Part shown: positions 28,582 to 38,517 of the stretch, piece by piece
Numbering within the stretch: the first letter of the stretch is position 1
Layout: the number at the start of each line of letters is the position of its first letter
Assembly (NCBI RefSeq): GCF_003987135.1
Contig: NZ_PIPJ01000003.1
Location: 1-64,000, forward strand
From: Aliidiomarina iranensis
GTDB taxonomy: Bacteria; Pseudomonadota; Gammaproteobacteria; Enterobacterales; Alteromonadaceae
Direction of reading: 5' to 3'
Length of the DNA: 64,000 bases
Made by a program: the position numbers and the translations under genes
Notes under the pieces: model-generated
Seen by the model: the letters and a program-made list of their open reading frames with translations, nothing else
The model's database searches: none
Told to the model about the DNA's origin: nothing

Positions 28582-28986
28582 TTACTTGTATCCGGGGGGC
28601 TCAATTGGCAATAAATCGAGTTCTTCTTTAGTTTTGCCGTGCGCTTGAGGTTTCCGCGAAACGTTATCAATATGTACAAATACGATATCATCCGCCACGC
28701 AGATATTCTGTTTGGTTCCCTTATTGCGCACCACACAACACACGGTTAACGATGTTCGGCCAACTCGAGTTGTTTCTAATCCGAACTCAACTACATCACC
28801 TTGAAAAGCAGATGCTTCAAAGGTTATTGCGCCCATATGCTTAGTTACCAAGCTCTTTTGATCGAGTTGACAGCTCGCGTAAATATAGGCTTCCTCATCT
28901 ATCCATTCAAGAATTCGGCCACCAAATAGCGAACCGGCAAAATTCAAATCATTCGGCATTACTAAGCGTCGAGATAAAAACCGCAT
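28582..28986 (-). CDS. Acyl-CoA thioesterase, YciA-like hotdog protein
   Basis: A 134-residue hotdog-fold thioesterase. The start of the core (MRFLSRRLVMPNDLNFAGSLFGG) with the catalytic N/D region and WIDEEAYIYA helix is typical of the YciA/BACH acyl-CoA hydrolase group, which hydrolyses acyl-CoA esters to free acids. The ATG at 28986 is preferred: AAGGAGAG lies just upstream. A longer frame adds eight residues upstream without support. Substrate length preference is unknown. Single-gene unit. Confidence 0.87.
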   Translation of the reverse strand: MRFLSRRLVMPNDLNFAGSLFGGRILEWIDEEAYIYASCQLDQKSLVTKHMGAITFEASAFQGDVVEFGLETTRVGRTSLTVCCVVRNKGTKQNICVADDIVFVHIDNVSRKPQAHGKTKEELDLLPIEPPGYK

Positions 28987-29110
28987 GGGCTCTCCTTTGC
29001 ATAAAAACATGAGTAGTTGTTAGTACCGCAGTATAAACGAACTCGCCGTTAAGCGCTAAAAGACATTCAAGGGAAAAGGCTTGGAATATCGATACTAAAA
29101 AAGGGAGCAA

Positions 29111-29143
29111 TAAAAAAGGGAGTACCGCAACTGAAGTACTCCC
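29111..29143 (-). terminator. Terminator of the TonB-dependent receptor gene
   Basis: On the minus strand, an 8-bp stem (GGGAGTAC at 29118-29125 with GTACTCCC at 29136-29143) and a 10-base loop run into six T (complement of 29112-29117). It lies about 37 bases beyond the receptor stop. Confidence 0.85.
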
Positions 29144-29179
29144 TTCTTCGATAAGGATTAACCGTTGATATCAGTGCAA

Positions 29180-31543
29180 TTAGAAGCTTGCTCTAATACC
29201 AAAACCAAAGCCACGGCCTGGTAGCGGCGCATAGTTGCGGATAAACGAACTGTGGGCGTAACCCAATTCATTCGTTAAATTTTCAGCTTTTAAGTAAACT
29301 GCCACATCTTGCCCAGCAAAGTAGCCCGGATAGTAATTAAAGTGCAGGTTCACCAAGCCAAAACTATCGGTTGATTCTTCGTTATCTGCCGTTCGATTTT
29401 GGGCAAAATAATGGGTGTAACCCAAGGTAGCGTCCCAGTTTTCCTGGTTATAGGATGCGCTTACACCAAACCGCTGCGCTGGAATACGAGGAACATTGCC
29501 GCCATCGGTGAATACGGCACGGGTATAATCAGAAAAGCCCTCTAAGCTCCAGTTTTGATTGAATACATAACGGCCTGATAATTCATAACCGTAAAGCTCA
29601 GCACTTTGTTGGGCATACTGATAAACAGGAAGCTCGCCAAAATCGTGCTCATGATCATGCTCTTCGCCTTCTCCATGCTCACTATGGTCGCTGTGGAAGA
29701 TATCCGCATCTAACAATTCGCTGGCGAAGCCTTTGTTATCGAGATAAATGAAATCGTGGATTTTATTGAAGAATAAATTCGCATCAAGATGCCATCTATC
29801 ACCCTCAAAATGCATACCGAAATCAATGTTCATCGAGCGTTCTTTGGCAAGAGCAAAATCAGCTATTTCTAGTTCATAAGCGTATTCACCGTGGCCGTGA
29901 TCGCTGTGATCGTCACCATGGTCATCATGGCCGTGGTCATCATGACCATGATCGTCATGTCCCTCCTCCTCATGGCCATCAAGGTGGTGAATATTGTATA
30001 CGCCGCCCACTTCAAAGGTTCGAGTTGCAAAGTGCGCGCCGTTAGCAAATAACTCATTGGCAGTTGGCGCTCGCTCACTATAACTCACACTCGCCGCTAA
30101 TTTTAATCCATCACTTACTCGCCAATTCATCCCGGTTGATGCACTCAACGGTGTGTAATCGATTTTATTAAAATTTTCGCTATCGAGTTCAACTTGCTCA
30201 ATGCGCGCCCCCACTTCCCAAGTGATATCACCAAACCCGCGTTCGGCAATCCAAAATACACCTGCACTATCTGTATCGGTAGCTGGCGTATAGGCTTCTG
30301 AACCAAATGAACTATATTCTTGCTGAGATATTTGCGTACCAATAGCACCGCGCCAGCCCGCAATCGGGTTGTGGCGAGCAATTACGCGTAGTTCCGTTTT
30401 TTCAAGATTAAAGCCGGTTTCCACATATTCGTCTTCAATTTCTTGATGTGTTAAATCTGTGTAGCCAACATTGAAATCGATACTCTCGAAGCCCGCGAAA
30501 GGGTTATTGAAGCTACTGATAAATTGGAACCGATCTTGCACCATATCAGCATAAACGCCGTCCTCATGAGCATGGCCACTTTCATGGTCATGGTCATGGT
30601 CGTGATCATGCTCATGCTCATCTTCACCATGTTCATCCTCACCATGTTCATCCTCACCATGGGAGTGACCTGGAATACCGTATTCGCGTTCTAAGCGGCC
30701 AAATGAAAAGCCGGCGAAGCCATCATTAAAGAAATAGCTGGCGCCTAAGGTTGCACCCTTATCGTCGGTAAAGCTGTTTTCGATTTTTTCTGCGTGCTCG
30801 CCATCGGGAGTATGAAACTCGGGTACTCGAGTATCGTTTGCCTTGCGATAAAAACCATCAAGATGAAGCGCGAAATCACCTTGGCCGGCATTTAAATCAA
30901 AGCTACCACTACGCTCATCAGAAACACTATTGTAGCGAGCGCCATAAGAGCCCTCGAGGCCGTCGATAGGTTGCCGTGGCACACGGTTATCAACTACGTT
31001 AACTACACCGCCGCTTGCGCCACTGCCAAAAAGAAGTGTAGCAGGGCCGCGAAGTACTTCGATTTGTTCAGCGGTAGAAGCCTCAGTAGAAACCGCATGA
31101 TCGGGGCCTCCTCGAGATATATCACCCACATCAAGGCCGTTTTGCACGATTTTAACGCGCGGCCCATCTAAACCACGAATGATTGGGCTACTCGATGTCG
31201 GGCTATAATAAGTAGCTTGCACCCCAGGCAAACCGCGGAGTGTTTCACCAAGTGTTGCGGCTTCGCTCTCACGTAATGCATCGCCGTATAAGATGTGTAC
31301 CGGTTGGGCGCTCTCTAATACAGTGCGTTGCAACGGTGAAGCCGTTACAATGATGCGTTCAAAACTGTGCTCGGTGGCTCTTTGTGCATTTTGATTTTCA
31401 TCAACGTTTTGCTCAGCAACCGGCTCCTCTGTTTGCGTATTTGTATCGCTTTCCGCTTCTTGCGCACTGAGTGTGTAGGGGTTAAGTAGTGCAGCTATCG
31501 CCAATGCTAATGGTGCTTTTCTGAACATCTTTTTTTCACTCAT
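29180..31543 (-). CDS. His-rich TonB-dependent receptor, probable zinc uptake (ZnuD-like)
   Basis: A 787-residue outer-membrane receptor. It has a signal peptide ending near SAQEA, an acidic spacer, a plug domain (ERIIVTASPLQRT; LPGVQATYY; RGLDGPRVKIVQNG), and a 22-strand-type barrel ending in Phe (GFGFGIRASF). Three histidine/aspartate-rich insertions, encoded at 30557-30663, 29884-29990 and 29640-29700, lie in predicted extracellular loops, as in zinc receptors such as Neisseria ZnuD. A Zur-like palindrome lies about 105 bases upstream. Together these suggest zinc uptake through TonB energy; other metals such as nickel or copper remain possible. It is a single-gene unit with its own terminator. 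Confidence 0.87.
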   Translation of the reverse strand: MSEKKMFRKAPLALAIAALLNPYTLSAQEAESDTNTQTEEPVAEQNVDENQNAQRATEHSFERIIVTASPLQRTVLESAQPVHILYGDALRESEAATLGETLRGLPGVQATYYSPTSSSPIIRGLDGPRVKIVQNGLDVGDISRGGPDHAVSTEASTAEQIEVLRGPATLLFGSGASGGVVNVVDNRVPRQPIDGLEGSYGARYNSVSDERSGSFDLNAGQGDFALHLDGFYRKANDTRVPEFHTPDGEHAEKIENSFTDDKGATLGASYFFNDGFAGFSFGRLEREYGIPGHSHGEDEHGEDEHGEDEHEHDHDHDHDHESGHAHEDGVYADMVQDRFQFISSFNNPFAGFESIDFNVGYTDLTHQEIEDEYVETGFNLEKTELRVIARHNPIAGWRGAIGTQISQQEYSSFGSEAYTPATDTDSAGVFWIAERGFGDITWEVGARIEQVELDSENFNKIDYTPLSASTGMNWRVSDGLKLAASVSYSERAPTANELFANGAHFATRTFEVGGVYNIHHLDGHEEEGHDDHGHDDHGHDDHGDDHSDHGHGEYAYELEIADFALAKERSMNIDFGMHFEGDRWHLDANLFFNKIHDFIYLDNKGFASELLDADIFHSDHSEHGEGEEHDHEHDFGELPVYQYAQQSAELYGYELSGRYVFNQNWSLEGFSDYTRAVFTDGGNVPRIPAQRFGVSASYNQENWDATLGYTHYFAQNRTADNEESTDSFGLVNLHFNYYPGYFAGQDVAVYLKAENLTNELGYAHSSFIRNYAPLPGRGFGFGIRASF

Positions 31544-31858
31544 CGTTTAGTTAACGGTAATCATTTTGGCAAGCGCTCTGTAGTTGCAATAAGCGCTCTC
31601 AGTTATTTGGCTTCAATTCAGTGAGCTGTGCTCAAGTGGTTATGTTTTATGTAATAATATAACATTACATAAAATATTTAGTGGTCACAACTGTTTTTTT
31701 AAATAACTGCGATAAGAGGCAGATAAACTGCGATGATCATGATAACTTTGGCTTACTAGATGACGTGTTCTGATTTAAAGTAATTGAGCCCTAATTAGCC
31801 AGAGCTTAGCTTTTTGCGTCAGCAATATGATAATTTTAAAAAGAAAATGGAAGCCATT
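31544..31858. other. Divergent intergenic region with metal-regulator site
   Basis: No gene is seen in this 315-base gap between the TonB receptor and the M28 peptidase. It is AT-rich and holds the palindrome at 31648-31671. Both divergent promoters must lie here; no confident hexamers were assigned. Confidence 0.6.
31648..31671. promoter_or_regulatory. Zur-like operator palindrome
   Basis: Perfect 8-base arms TATGTAAT and ATTACATA flank AATATAAC. The right half (ATATAACATTAC) closely matches the gammaproteobacterial Zur half-site TATAACATTTC, and the left half keeps GTAAT and TATA. It is placed about 105 bases ahead of the His-rich receptor start. Zur would repress when zinc is plentiful. 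The site is seen; the regulator is inferred. Confidence 0.65.
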
Positions 31859-33574
31859 ATGAAGAAACGTTTTTTAAGCAATGCCGGAAAAATGACGGGG
31901 TTGGCGAGTGCCGTTGCTGTTGTTACATTGCTTAGTGCATGTGCACCCGAACAGGACACCAGTGAAGTTCATGCTCCGGCACCTGCTGCGAATCCAGCAG
32001 CAGTGCAAGCTCATTTAGAATTTTTAGCGAGCGATTTGCTTGAGGGCCGCGACACTGGCACTCGCGGACACGAAATTAGTTCACATTATATTGCTGCGCA
32101 ATTTCAGCTCATGGGTTTGGAAGAAGCCGGCACCGATGGCTACTACCAGCGAGTATCTTTTCGCAGCGCCCAGTTAAGCGAACAAGAGCCCACGTTTAGT
32201 GTGGAAACAGCCAGCGGAACCTATGATTTTGAATATCGCAAAGATTTTACTACCGGCGCTAACACTGCAGAAGAAGTTTCGGAAGTATCTGCAGAGCTTG
32301 TGTTCGTTGGCTATGGCTTGGTATCAGAAACCTTCGGTATTGATGATTATGCCGGTGTTGATGTTGAAAATAAGATTGTTATTGCGGTAAGTGGCGGTAC
32401 CGAGGGGCTTCCGAGTGAAGAGGCGGCTCACTTAGGCGCACAAAAGCAAAAGCAAGCAGTTGCACGGGGTGCCGTTGGTTTTATTACTTTACATACGCCA
32501 GAGCGTGAGGCTGTTCGGCCTTTTGAACGCGCTGTGCTATTCGGTTCAGGCCCACGTATGCGCTGGCTCGATACAGATGGCAATGCCCATGGCGAAGATG
32601 GCCAATTAAAAGGTAGTGCTTACCTAGATTATCGTGCGGCAGAAGTGTTCTTTGCTGATTCGGAATATTCATTAGATAGTATCTTTGCCGCGTTAGAGGC
32701 GGGTGAGCGGCCCGCTGCTTTTGAACTCGATGCTACGGCTACCATGAGCCGCGAATCGGTATTCACGGAAATTGATAGCCCTAATGTTATTGGGATGATT
32801 GAAGGTGCAGATCCAGTATTAAAAAATGAGTATGTTATTTATACGGCGCATTCAGATCATATCGGTTTAGCTCGCGATTTCACCACATCATCAAAAGTGA
32901 ATAACGGTGCCCTTGATAATGCAGCAGGCGTTGCGGTAATGCTGGAAACGGCGCGCATGTATGCAGAGCAAGCTGCTGCGGGTAACCCTCCGCGGCGCTC
33001 AATTCTATTTGCGGCGGTAACTGCTGAGGAAAAAGGCTTACTTGGTGCTGATTACTTTGCTCACAATCCTACTGTTCCAATTGAGAGCATCGTAGCAAAC
33101 GTAAACTTGGATATGCCGGTACTTTTGTATCCATTTGCTGATATCGTGGCCTTTGGCGCCGACCATTCAAACCTAGGTGAAATCGTGGCTCGTGCAGCAG
33201 GCAAGCATGATATCGCCCTGAGCCCAGACCCGATGCCTGAGCAAGCGATATTCACTCGTTCTGACCATTACACACTAGTGCGTCAAGGTATCCCAGCAGT
33301 GTTCTTGATGACAGGCTTCACCTCGCAAGATGAAGATGAAGATGGCGGTGAAGTTTGGGGGCGTTTCTTTGCTGAAAACTATCATCGTCCAGGTGATGAT
33401 TTGCCCACATTAACGGAACAATATGGCGGCATTCGTTATGATTTCGGCGCGTTATTTACTGATATAAACTTTCAAATTGGTGTGGAGATAGCGAACGCCG
33501 ACGAAGCCCCGTATTGGTTGCCGGATAGTTATTTTGGAAAAATCTTCGCCTCCGATTCAACCGTTAGAGATTAA
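31859..33574 (+). CDS. M28-family aminopeptidase lipoprotein
   Basis: A 571-residue exported zinc peptidase. The ATG at 31859 starts a lipoprotein signal (LLSACAPE); GGAAG lies 7 bases upstream, whereas the longer frame from 31814 lacks this. A PA-type insert (about 150-300) precedes the catalytic core with two-zinc ligands AHSDH, NGALDNAAG, TAEEKGLLGA, NLDMP and YHRPGDD. The family releases N-terminal residues from peptides outside the cytoplasm. It is followed by a perfect palindrome and the HIT gene. Confidence 0.9.
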   Translation: MKKRFLSNAGKMTGLASAVAVVTLLSACAPEQDTSEVHAPAPAANPAAVQAHLEFLASDLLEGRDTGTRGHEISSHYIAAQFQLMGLEEAGTDGYYQRVSFRSAQLSEQEPTFSVETASGTYDFEYRKDFTTGANTAEEVSEVSAELVFVGYGLVSETFGIDDYAGVDVENKIVIAVSGGTEGLPSEEAAHLGAQKQKQAVARGAVGFITLHTPEREAVRPFERAVLFGSGPRMRWLDTDGNAHGEDGQLKGSAYLDYRAAEVFFADSEYSLDSIFAALEAGERPAAFELDATATMSRESVFTEIDSPNVIGMIEGADPVLKNEYVIYTAHSDHIGLARDFTTSSKVNNGALDNAAGVAVMLETARMYAEQAAAGNPPRRSILFAAVTAEEKGLLGADYFAHNPTVPIESIVANVNLDMPVLLYPFADIVAFGADHSNLGEIVARAAGKHDIALSPDPMPEQAIFTRSDHYTLVRQGIPAVFLMTGFTSQDEDEDGGEVWGRFFAENYHRPGDDLPTLTEQYGGIRYDFGALFTDINFQIGVEIANADEAPYWLPDSYFGKIFASDSTVRD

Positions 33575-33596
33575 TTGCATGGTAAATGATGCAGCG

Positions 33597-33626
33597 AAAG
33601 ATGCCGGAGTATACTCCGGCATCTTT
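33597..33626. other. Perfect 30-bp palindrome before the HIT gene
   Basis: AAAGATGCCGGAGTA (33597-33611) is followed at once by its exact complement (33612-33626). It resembles a factor-independent terminator for the M28 gene but has only three T, and it abuts the ATG at 33627. It could terminate transcription or mask the start of the HIT gene. Confidence 0.8.
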
Positions 33627-34085
33627 ATGTTACATAAACAATTAGAAGCCGATTGTTTCAATCTTGGGCGCTTGCCCCTGTGTCAGGTATTGATGATGAA
33701 TGATCGGCAATACCCATGGTTTATTTTGGTGCCGCGGCGGCCGAATGTCAGTGAAATTTTTCAGCTTTCGAGCGCCGATCAAGCCGCACTTTGGCACGAA
33801 TCAAGTTGGTTTGGGCAAATGATTATGGATGTTTTCAACGGCGAGAAATTAAATATCGGAGCGCTTGGAAACATGGTTCCCCAGTTGCACCTGCATCACA
33901 TTGTGCGCAATCAATACGATGCGAGTTGGCCAGCCCCGGTGTGGGGGAGATTGCCGGCAAAGCATTATTCGGTAGAAGATGCGGCTAAACGAATAGGCCT
34001 CATTGAAGCGAGGTTGCTGAATTATCGGGCTCCCGAGGCCGAATTCGGCGGTTTAGCGCTCGATGATTCTGATTTCGAAGCTTAA
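33627..34085 (+). CDS. HIT-domain nucleotide hydrolase
   Basis: A 152-residue histidine-triad protein with QLHLHHIVR as the H-x-H-x-H-type catalytic motif and the family N-terminus MLHKQLEADCFNLGRLPLCQVLMMNDRQYPW. HIT proteins hydrolyse or transfer nucleotides, for example Ap4A. The start at 33627 is chosen by family similarity; no Shine-Dalgarno is visible because a perfect palindrome fills the space upstream. An in-frame ATG at 33579 would read through the palindrome. The stop touches the convergent flavodoxin stop with no gap. Confidence 0.85.
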   Translation: MLHKQLEADCFNLGRLPLCQVLMMNDRQYPWFILVPRRPNVSEIFQLSSADQAALWHESSWFGQMIMDVFNGEKLNIGALGNMVPQLHLHHIVRNQYDASWPAPVWGRLPAKHYSVEDAAKRIGLIEARLLNYRAPEAEFGGLALDDSDFEA

Positions 34086-34628
34086 TTACTCAATGCCTTG
34101 AGCAATCTCTTCAAGTACTTGCATGCACCAAGTTTGAATTCTTTCATCTGAGAATTCATATTGAGAATCTTCATCAAGCGCTAAGCCCACAAATTTTGTT
34201 TTATCGGCAGTGAGCGCTTTCGAGGCGATAAATTCATAACCCTCAGTTGGCCATAGGCCAATTCGATTAATGGTTTTGCCAGTATCAACTTCGGCAATCG
34301 CATCATGGAGCATACCAAGCGCATCTTGGAACCATTCACCATATCCTTGCTGATCACCCATGCCAAAAAGTGCAATAGTTTTGTGGCGCAAATCGAGGTC
34401 GGCAATTTCGTCCCAGTGGCTTTCCCAATCCTCCTGAATTTCACCGAAATCCCACGTGGATAAGCCAAAAATTAGATAATCGTATTGCTCAGCATCTTTT
34501 AATGGGATGTCCTTAATGTTGTGAAGTTCGAGGATATCAGCACCGATGATATCGCGCATTTTTTCAGCGGCGATTTCTGTATAGCATGTTGTGGAGCCAT
34601 AAAATAATCCAATGCGGAAATCACTCAT
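34086..34628 (-). CDS. fldB: Flavodoxin FldB-like
   Basis: A 180-residue long-chain flavodoxin. The FMN phosphate loop YGSTTCYTE (about 10-18) and the isoalloxazine-contact segment [22 protein letters not shown] are intact. Flavodoxins carry single electrons in the cytoplasm; the long-chain insert and the fit to E. coli FldB rather than FldA (an inference) support the symbol. It directly abuts the HIT gene end to end. The role of FldB is less defined than FldA. Confidence 0.85.
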   Translation of the reverse strand: MSDFRIGLFYGSTTCYTEIAAEKMRDIIGADILELHNIKDIPLKDAEQYDYLIFGLSTWDFGEIQEDWESHWDEIADLDLRHKTIALFGMGDQQGYGEWFQDALGMLHDAIAEVDTGKTINRIGLWPTEGYEFIASKALTADKTKFVGLALDEDSQYEFSDERIQTWCMQVLEEIAQGIE

Positions 34629-34832
34629 AAAATACCTTTCCTAAACGATGCGGTGAACAAAACCTTCGAGACTAAAATTAAGCTGCGAGAGGATAGCAGA
34701 TCCCACGATTGAACTCATCAAGAGGGTACGAATAAAAATATCAGTACGCTAGAGAGGGATGGCGAGATCAGCTACAATAACGACGCTTTTTCTTACATTA
34801 AAACACGTGGTATTAGTGACAATAGAGGTCTT

Positions 34833-35105
34833 ATGGCGAATAAATTAACAATTTTGGCTGATTCATTAGAAAGTGTATTCGATGAGGCGGTAGTTAATGG
34901 TGATGATAACGAGCTTTTTGCCAGTGGCTATTTACGCGGGCATTTCGATCTTGTGGTTGCTCAGCTGGAGTTACGGGGTGAGGAATCGCCGGAATTATTG
35001 TGGGAAGAGCTTAGATCGGCTTTGAAACGCAGCAAAGATGAGTTAAACCCGCAAGATCAACAGCACGTACAAAACATGTTGGAGCGCCTAATTGCCGCAG
35101 CCTAA
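34833..35105 (+). CDS. yfcL: YfcL-family protein
   Basis: A 90-residue acidic protein matching the YfcL family (LADSLESVFDEAVVNGDDNELFASGYLRGHFDLVVA). Function is unknown. In E. coli yfcL lies beside mnmC, and the same pairing holds here, with the two genes convergent and fabB beyond. The start has a purine-rich GAGGTC 8 bases upstream. Confidence 0.85.
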   Translation: MANKLTILADSLESVFDEAVVNGDDNELFASGYLRGHFDLVVAQLELRGEESPELLWEELRSALKRSKDELNPQDQQHVQNMLERLIAAA

Positions 35106-35168
35106 AACGTTTTTAGCCTTCAGCGCTAAAAAGAGCCCGAAACAGAAAACATCTGTTCGAAACAGCAC

Positions 35169-37148
35169 CTAATATACCCAGATTGATTTGTTTCGCAAGC
35201 GCGCGCGTTCGGCAAAACGAATTGGTTTCAATGCCGCATTAATCCGCGCGGTAACCGGCAGAGGTCGGTTTTCAACTTGTGCCGCCACCAGTGCCGCGGC
35301 TAACGGAGCACTAGTAAGGCCCCGCGCACCAAGCCCACTGAGAAGCCAAAGATTCGAGTATTCCTGAAGCTGGCCATTCACGAATTTAGGCACACGCCCT
35401 GCTAGGGGTAAGTGATCTGGCGTGGTTGCCCTAACACTCGCTCGATTGGCAACCACCCAGCTTTGAGGCGCAGAAAACGAAAAATCATCACGCAGTTGGC
35501 GTAAATTTTGTTCATCGTCGTTTGGGTCGATAATAGCGTCCGTTCTAGTTTTATCGAAGGTTGCACCAATACAACATAAACCTTGATGCACGGGTGTAAT
35601 ATAGCCACCCCCACAGAGTACTTGGTTTAAATTTGCTAGTTGGTGGTTATCTGGAACCGCCAACTGCGTAATTTGCCCTCGTACAGGGCGAATAGGTACT
35701 AAAGCTTGCGGGAGTAATTGCGTACTTTTCTCACCACCGGCAATAATCACCTGATCAAAGCACAGATTCTCTGCTACGAAATCCTTGGACGTGCTCTCTA
35801 GTAAAAGCTGCCACTGCTGGTGGGAACTTGCCGATGAACAGGCGTTGAGTGCTTGGATATCCAAAATCTGACAAGAAAAATGCACACTGAATTCTAAATT
35901 CGATTGTTTCCGATGTGAGGCAACCTTTTCTAGTAATTCATTGACCAGTTGTTTAGCGGGCACCCACCCAGCGGTTGGCAGTAAAACCGCTGGCGTAGGC
36001 AGCGGCACATTAGCCTTTACTGAAGCCTGTGCTTGCGTTTGCGGTTGCCAATAGGGGTCTGGATAGAGATTTAGGCTCCGAATACTGCGAATTTTCAGTA
36101 ACTGGGGAGTACTCTTACTGAGTTGCTGCACCCCACTTTCATGCCAACAGTTTGGTACGGCACTTCGGTAGAGTTGGCGCGCGAACTCATGGGCATGGCT
36201 GTAGAAATCGGAAGAGGGCGTCCATTGCGCCTGCAGTAGCGGATATACAGCGCCTTGGGGGTTTCCTGAAGCGCCGGCAGCTGCTGCCTCTGCTGCCGCA
36301 AAGATGTGAATGCGTTTGTTAGAATTGCGCAATTCATAAGCAAGAGTGGCGGCGGCAATGCCATCGCCAATAATAGCAATAGATTGCGCGGCCGGTTGTG
36401 CGGGTTTCCCCATCTTTTGAATTCCGCCGAACAACATTTCTCGTTTGCGCCCAAACCCCTTTGCTTTTTTAACGTTTAGCCCTGCTTCTAGCATTTGCCG
36501 GCGCACATTCCCAGTAGCGCTGAAAGTAGCAAAAGTTGCATGGTTAGCCAGGCTCAAAGCAATGGCGTTAAATAGCTTAGAATCCCACATTTGTGGGTTT
36601 TTACTCGGAGCAAAGCCATCTAGGAACCATGCATTAACTGTGCGAGGGTGTTCTTCCGCCCATTCGCGAAGGGTGTCGTTTACATCTGAAAAATAGAGAT
36701 CTAACGTGATTTGCGGGTGAATCTCTATTCGTTGTAAACCCGGCAAGAGAGCGGGGTAGCGTGCCAGCAACAGGGAACTAAGGGTGCTAAATTGTGGCCA
36801 ATGCTGATGAATTTTAACGAGATCAGCATGCCGAATAGGATATTTTTCGAAGCTGGTAAAATATAAATGCGCATTTTTAGGTGCCTTCTGAAGAAATAAA
36901 TCAGCGGCGAGTAAGAAGTTTAATCCGGTACCAAAACCGGTTTCTGCAATCACAAATGAATCGTACTCGGAAATTGCGGCAAAACGTTTGTGGAGATCGT
37001 TGTGCTGAATAAACACGTAGTTGCTCTCGGCAATACCATCTTTGCGTGAAAAGTAGATATCAGCAAATAGAGTTGATTCGGGTATACCTTGTTGGTCGAA
37101 CTCGATATCGGCATAATGCAAAGATGGATTGGCGTTAGCAGATGTCAT
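35169..37148 (-). CDS. mnmC: Bifunctional tRNA wobble-uridine modification enzyme MnmC
   Basis: A 659-residue two-domain enzyme of mnm5s2U34 synthesis. The N-terminal methyltransferase domain (about 1-240) has the SAM loop ETGFGTGLNFL and the WFLDGFAPSKNPQMW motif. The C-terminal domain (about 255-659) is an FAD oxidase with IIGDGIAAATLAYEL and a late GLGARGLTSAPL. The FAD part removes the carboxymethyl group from cmnm5U and the SAM part methylates the product. It is divergent from fabB with 107 bases between. Confidence 0.95.
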   Translation of the reverse strand: MTSANANPSLHYADIEFDQQGIPESTLFADIYFSRKDGIAESNYVFIQHNDLHKRFAAISEYDSFVIAETGFGTGLNFLLAADLFLQKAPKNAHLYFTSFEKYPIRHADLVKIHQHWPQFSTLSSLLLARYPALLPGLQRIEIHPQITLDLYFSDVNDTLREWAEEHPRTVNAWFLDGFAPSKNPQMWDSKLFNAIALSLANHATFATFSATGNVRRQMLEAGLNVKKAKGFGRKREMLFGGIQKMGKPAQPAAQSIAIIGDGIAAATLAYELRNSNKRIHIFAAAEAAAAGASGNPQGAVYPLLQAQWTPSSDFYSHAHEFARQLYRSAVPNCWHESGVQQLSKSTPQLLKIRSIRSLNLYPDPYWQPQTQAQASVKANVPLPTPAVLLPTAGWVPAKQLVNELLEKVASHRKQSNLEFSVHFSCQILDIQALNACSSASSHQQWQLLLESTSKDFVAENLCFDQVIIAGGEKSTQLLPQALVPIRPVRGQITQLAVPDNHQLANLNQVLCGGGYITPVHQGLCCIGATFDKTRTDAIIDPNDDEQNLRQLRDDFSFSAPQSWVVANRASVRATTPDHLPLAGRVPKFVNGQLQEYSNLWLLSGLGARGLTSAPLAAALVAAQVENRPLPVTARINAALKPIRFAERARLRNKSIWVY

Positions 37149-37255
37149 ATTGAGCCTTATTCGAGAATGTTAGTCAGCAGACCACTTAAAGAGTGCATTT
37201 TCGTTTTCATCGGTTCAATGTATGATACCGGAAATTTATTAATAGGATAGATTCA

Positions 37256-38467
37256 ATGAGACGAGCAGTCGTAACCGGAATCGGAATTGTATCAAGCATT
37301 GGCAATAATCAGCAGGAAGTGTTGGAATCTTTGAAAACAGGGCGTTCAGGTATTACTCGCTCGGAACCATTTGCCGAAATGGGTTTGCGCTGCCAGGTTT
37401 GGGGTGATTTGAAAATCAATGCAAGTGAGCACATTGATCGTAAAGCCTATCGCTTTATGGGTGATGCCGCAGCTTATGCCTACATTGCTCTGGAACAAGC
37501 CATTGCTGATGCTGGCCTTTCTGCAGAGGAAGTTTCTAACGAGCGCACTGGCCTCGTAGTAGGTTCAGGTGGTGCTTCCGGCGAGCATCAAGTTGCCGCC
37601 GCTGATACGCTAAGAGAAAAAGGCGTGAAGCGAGTTGGGCCTTATATGGTTCCACGTTGCATGGCCTCCACAACCTCAGCTTGTTTAGCAACGCCAATGA
37701 AAATTAAAGGCGTGAACTATTCTATTAGCTCGGCGTGCGCAACGAGTGCGCATTGTATCGGCCATGCATTGGAATTGATTCAGTTAGGCAAGCAAGATCG
37801 TGTATTTGCTGGCGGTGGTGAAGAACTGCACTGGACCTTAGGCATGGAATTCGATGCCATGGGTGCCTTGAGCACTAAATATAACGATACGCCGGAAAAA
37901 GCCTCGCGCACCTATGATGCCAACCGCGATGGCTTTGTGCCCTCAGGTGGTGGCGGTATGTTGGTGATTGAAGAGCTTGAAACTGCGTTGGCTCGTGGCG
38001 CAACGATCTACGGCGAAATCGTAGGTTATGGTGCCACTTCGGATGGCTTCGACATGGTTGCGCCATCTGGTGAGGGCGCCGTGCGCTGTATGAAGATGGC
38101 GATGCAAGGCTTAGATGCACCTATCGATTACTTGAATACCCATGGAACAAGCACGCCGGTAGGTGATGTGAAAGAGCTAGAAGCTATTCGCGAAGTATTT
38201 GCAGAAAATACACCATTAATCAGCGCTACCAAAGCAATGACAGGACACAGCCTAGGTGCTGCGGGTGTGCATGAAGCTATTTACTCATTATTGATGATGA
38301 AAGAAAGCTTCGTTACCCCATCCATAAATATCGAAACACTGGATGAAAAAGCGGCTGGCATGAACATTGTGCGCGAGGCCACACCGAAAAACTTAAATCT
38401 TGTGATGTCGAATAGTTTTGGGTTTGGTGGCACTAATGCTTCATTGGTGTTTCGCAAATATCAGTAA
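37256..38467 (+). CDS. fabB: 3-oxoacyl-[acyl-carrier-protein] synthase I
   Basis: A 403-residue ketoacyl-ACP synthase I, the condensing enzyme needed for unsaturated fatty acid elongation. The Cys-His-His triad is visible: [21 protein letters not shown] and [11 protein letters not shown]. The N-terminus [17 protein letters not shown] is typical of FabB rather than FabF. AGGAT sits 6-10 bases ahead of the ATG. A terminator follows about 50 bases after the stop. The mnmC-fabB divergence is conserved in related genomes. Confidence 0.97.
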   Translation: MRRAVVTGIGIVSSIGNNQQEVLESLKTGRSGITRSEPFAEMGLRCQVWGDLKINASEHIDRKAYRFMGDAAAYAYIALEQAIADAGLSAEEVSNERTGLVVGSGGASGEHQVAAADTLREKGVKRVGPYMVPRCMASTTSACLATPMKIKGVNYSISSACATSAHCIGHALELIQLGKQDRVFAGGGEELHWTLGMEFDAMGALSTKYNDTPEKASRTYDANRDGFVPSGGGGMLVIEELETALARGATIYGEIVGYGATSDGFDMVAPSGEGAVRCMKMAMQGLDAPIDYLNTHGTSTPVGDVKELEAIREVFAENTPLISATKAMTGHSLGAAGVHEAIYSLLMMKESFVTPSINIETLDEKAAGMNIVREATPKNLNLVMSNSFGFGGTNASLVFRKYQ

Positions 38468-38517
38468 TTCATTACCCTTATAACGCCTGAAAAGGGCGTT
38501 TAGATAAGGTTTAACAG

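Noticed and set aside
30451-30660. Met-rich minus-strand frame in the TonB receptor gene
   Set aside because: Out-of-frame reading of the His/Asp repeat DNA, not a gene.
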